This document shows positions 7,033 through 9,379 of a stretch of 9,379 nt of DNA, piece after piece. The notes below the pieces were generated by a model, which was not told where the DNA came from, ran no database searches, and was given only the letters and a program-made list of their open reading frames with translations. Position 1 is the stretch's first letter, and each line of letters opens with the position of its first letter. The position numbers and the translations under genes were made by a program. Location: positions 1-9,379 of the forward strand of contig JAIRYL010000230.1 of the NCBI GenBank assembly GCA_031267775.1, written 5' to 3'. The stretch is from Tannerellaceae bacterium. Lineage in GTDB: Bacteria; Bacteroidota; Bacteroidia; Bacteroidales; Tannerellaceae.

Positions 7033-7172
7033 AAGGCTGCCGGCGACGGCATTCAGGCGGCGACGGGCGGCGAAGTCTATATTAGCCGGAAGATGAACAG
7101 CTTATCAGAAAAATCATCAAGCCGGCCATCAAGAAAAGTTTGCTCCGCGAAGAATTTAGCATTTTGTTGTGA
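7033..7172 (+). pseudogene. Short degraded coding remnant, possibly of a LuxR-type response regulator
   Basis: One frame from 7033 reads KAAGDGIQAATGGEVYISRKMN. After a one-base step back at 7098, a second frame reads QLIRKIIKPAIKKSLLREEF, then SILL, and ends at TGA 7170-7172. The piece GGEVYISRKM followed by an IRKI-type helix resembles the linker before the helix-turn-helix of NarL/LuxR response regulators. The DNA-binding domain is absent, and the receiver domain would have to lie where the hairpin now is. The local base composition is richer in G and C than its surroundings, including a repeated GGCGGCGA at 7056 and 7066. Family is a guess; a coding origin is moderately likely. Confidence 0.3.
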
Positions 7173-7196
7173 ATCATGGTTTTTTATATACCTTTG
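7163..7196 (+). promoter_or_regulatory. Promoter of dut
   Basis: TACCTTTG at 7189-7196 matches the -7 consensus and is 24 bases before the dut ATG. The -33 element is less clear: TTTG at 7163-7166 gives a 22-base spacer, and TTG-containing sequence at 7166-7169 gives 19. The dut and TPR genes probably share this promoter. Confidence 0.55.
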
Positions 7197-7220
7197 TCAT
7201 TTTAAAAGCAATTTGCAATC

Positions 7221-7655
7221 ATGAAAGTTAAGATTATTAACGCTTCTCATCATTCGTTGCCGACTTATGCTACCCCCCTGTCGGCGGGAATGGATATTCG
7301 GGCTAATTTGTCTGAACCTGTTGTATTGACGCCCTTAGAACGGAAATTGATACCTACGGGTCTTTATATTTCGCTACCTGAAGGATATGAGGCGCAGATG
7401 CGTCCAAGGAGCGGATTGGCCTTGAAATATGGTATTACGTTGCTTAATACGCCCGGTACGATTGACGCCGATTACAGGGGCGAGATAGGCGTTATACTGG
7501 TAAATCTCTCCGCCGATCCGTTTACGGTGAACGACGGCGAACGTATTTGCCAGATGGTGATAGCTACGCATGATCGGGCGGAATGGCTACCGGTAGAGGT
7601 ATTAGACGAAACCGAAAGGGGAACCGGCGGTTTTGGGCATACCGGCAAGCTTTAA
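7221..7655 (+). CDS. dut: dUTP diphosphatase (dUTPase)
   Basis: This 144-residue trimeric-type dUTPase hydrolyses dUTP to dUMP and pyrophosphate, keeping uracil out of DNA and supplying dUMP for thymidylate synthesis. All five family motifs are present in order: AGMDIRA (22-28), RPRSGLA (61-67), GTIDADYRGEIGVILVN (79-95), GERICQM (106-112) and the flexible C-terminal RGTGGFGHTG (133-142). By position Asp82 should be the catalytic base and Tyr85 the residue that selects deoxyribose. Length is normal. The ATG at 7221 follows the promoter directly and starts at the conserved MKVKIIN. The TPR gene begins 45 bases after its stop, which suggests one operon. Confidence 0.97.
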   Translation: MKVKIINASHHSLPTYATPLSAGMDIRANLSEPVVLTPLERKLIPTGLYISLPEGYEAQMRPRSGLALKYGITLLNTPGTIDADYRGEIGVILVNLSADPFTVNDGERICQMVIATHDRAEWLPVEVLDETERGTGGFGHTGKL

Positions 7656-7700
7656 ACCTTTTTTAATTACTCGCTAATTATCTACCTATATGAATAATTT

Positions 7701-9379
7701 ATGATGAGACAACTGGTAAGCGTAATTCTTTTAGCGGTTTTATTGTTGACAAATCCGGCCGTTATGAAAGCGGACGGCCGGAAAAATCAACGGAAGTTTG
7801 ATTATTTCTTTTATGAAGGGCTAAATCTTAAAAACGCAGAAAAATACGACGCCGCTTTTGAAGCTTTTAATCATTGCCTGACAATTGATTCCGTATCCGC
7901 CCCCGTATTATATGAGTTGTCTTCTTTCTATATGCAGTTGAATCGCCAGGACAAGGCCACGGAGATGCTGAAACGAGCCGCCGCAAACAGTCCCGGCAAC
8001 TTTACTTATAAAATAGCGCTGGCAACCCTTTTGCGTAACAGGGGCATGTATGGCGAGGCGGTGGAAGCGTACGAAGAACTGGTAAAAGCATATCCTGCTA
8101 AAACAGAACTGAATTATTACCTGGCCGATGCGCTTGCGCAACAAGGGGAAATTGGCAAGGCTATAGATACTTACAATGTTTTGGAGTCGATACTGGGGAT
8201 GAACGAAGCCTTTTCGATGCAGAAATACCGGCTCTACATGACGCTTAAACAACCGGACGCCGCTTTCGGCGAAGTAGAAAAGCTTGCAGCCAAATATCCG
8301 ATGGATTCCCGTTATCCGATTATGTTGGGGGATTTATATCTTGAAAGAGACGATAAGGATAAAGCCTATAAAGCGTATCAAAAAGCGTATGAGACAGACC
8401 CGACCAATCCTTACTATTTTGTGTCGATGGCCAATTATTATGAGGCGATCAATGATAAAGCCGCCGCTGAAACGCAGATACGCGACGCGCTTGTAAATGA
8501 AAAATTAGACGTAGCAACGAAGGTAAACATTCTTTCGCGTTATATTATGCGCTTGCAGCAAACGCAACAAGGCACAGACAACGCTAATTTGCTGTTTGAA
8601 ACGCTCATGGAACAACATCCCGAAGAAACGGAATTAAAGCTTATGTATGGCTCGCTACTGATTCTGCAAAAAAAGACGGATGAAGCTAAATTCCAATTCC
8701 AACTGGTAACGGAGATGGAACCGGAAAATGAATCCGCCTGGGAACGGCTTTTGGAACTTTCTTTGCAAATCCAGGATATTCCCGACGTAATACGTATATG
8801 TACTAAATGTATAGCGTTATTCCCGGAAATTCCCCACTATTATTTTTATTTAGGCGTAGCTCATTCTCAGGAAAAACAATATCAGGAAGCATTAGATGCA
8901 TACAGGAAAGGACTAACCGTTATCCCTTTGGAGAAAGCGCCTTTGAAATCTGATTTTTACGGACAAATAGGAGATCTTTATTATCAGATGGATCAATTGG
9001 ATAAAACGTTTGAAGTATATGACGAAGCGTTAAAATTTAATGAAAATAACATTGTCGTATTAAACAATTACGCTTATTTTTTGTCTTTATCTAACAGGGA
9101 TCTGGAAAAAGCGGAACGAATGAGCGCTATCACCATTAAGCAGGAGCCTGATAATTCTACCTATCTGGATACCTATGCCTGGATATTTTTTAAACAAGGC
9201 AATTACACATTGGCAAAATTCTATCTGGAAAGCGCTTTGGAAAAAGATATAACAAAAAGCCCTGAACTGACAGATCATTATGGCGATGTACTTTATATGT
9301 CGGGCGAAAAGGAAAAAGCGGTGGAGCAGTGGAAGAAAGCAAAGGAAATGGGCAAAACCGACGATGTATTAAACCGTAA
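7701..9379 (+). CDS. Secreted tetratricopeptide-repeat protein, partial at the window end
   Basis: The frame is open from ATG at 7701 to the last base without a stop, 559 codons plus two bases, so the C-terminus is missing. A second ATG directly follows at 7704 and either could be the start. The N-terminus MMRQLVSVILLAVLLLTNP is a signal peptide with a possible cut near AVMKA/DG; there is no lipobox Cys. The rest is about 14-15 TPR-like helical repeats of about 34 residues, for example YDAAFEAFNHCLTID, YGEAVEAYEELVKAYP, YQEALDAYRKGLTVIP and YTLAKFYLESALEKD. The block YLDTYAWIFFKQGNY near residue 490 is typical of a conserved Bacteroidales family. No enzyme domain is visible, so it probably scaffolds proteins in the periplasm or envelope. 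From memory this gene follows dut in many Bacteroidales and precedes DUF4292 and M23 peptidase genes, which would lie beyond the window. Confidence 0.9.
   Translation, partial: MMRQLVSVILLAVLLLTNPAVMKADGRKNQRKFDYFFYEGLNLKNAEKYDAAFEAFNHCLTIDSVSAPVLYELSSFYMQLNRQDKATEMLKRAAANSPGNFTYKIALATLLRNRGMYGEAVEAYEELVKAYPAKTELNYYLADALAQQGEIGKAIDTYNVLESILGMNEAFSMQKYRLYMTLKQPDAAFGEVEKLAAKYPMDSRYPIMLGDLYLERDDKDKAYKAYQKAYETDPTNPYYFVSMANYYEAINDKAAAETQIRDALVNEKLDVATKVNILSRYIMRLQQTQQGTDNANLLFETLMEQHPEETELKLMYGSLLILQKKTDEAKFQFQLVTEMEPENESAWERLLELSLQIQDIPDVIRICTKCIALFPEIPHYYFYLGVAHSQEKQYQEALDAYRKGLTVIPLEKAPLKSDFYGQIGDLYYQMDQLDKTFEVYDEALKFNENNIVVLNNYAYFLSLSNRDLEKAERMSAITIKQEPDNSTYLDTYAWIFFKQGNYTLAKFYLESALEKDITKSPELTDHYGDVLYMSGEKEKAVEQWKKAKEMGKTDDVLNR

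Overview
The window looks like a chromosomal segment of a Bacteroidales bacterium, probably near Tannerellaceae/Dysgonomonadaceae. Three things point there. A large secreted protein ends in a DUF6383-type C-terminal domain. A serine recombinase resembles the Bacteroides Mpi invertase. The promoters carry the Bacteroidetes -7 box TAnnTTTG, seen four times (3643-3650 on +, 5073-5080 on -, 6851-6858 on -, 7189-7196 on +). The species cannot be fixed from the sequence alone.

Left part (1-4285): a 1175-residue exported surface protein fills positions 3-3530 and ends in three tandem in-frame stop codons. A strong intrinsic terminator follows, and its T-tract overlaps the promoter of a 200-residue Mpi-like serine recombinase. 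The upstream region of the surface gene, where an invertible promoter would lie, is outside the window.

Middle part (4286-7220): an accessory stretch of toxin-antitoxin genes, some decayed and one intact. A HicB-like antitoxin is readable over nearly its whole length, but only by changing frame at three or more places. Converging on it from the minus strand is a small antitoxin-like gene interrupted by one in-frame TGA. Next comes an intact hipB-hipA operon on the minus strand, with a large dyad-symmetric operator candidate wrapped around its promoter. Upstream of it are a 47-nt near-perfect hairpin and a short degraded coding remnant.

Right part (7221-9379): housekeeping genes resume, with dUTPase (dut) and then a secreted multi-TPR protein whose reading frame runs off the window end. 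From memory this dut-TPR pair is a conserved Bacteroidales arrangement. The middle segment therefore looks like an island of selfish or persistence-related genes turning over next to core genes. No CRISPR array, rRNA or tRNA was recognised. The long genes are intact while at least two, probably three, short genes are broken.
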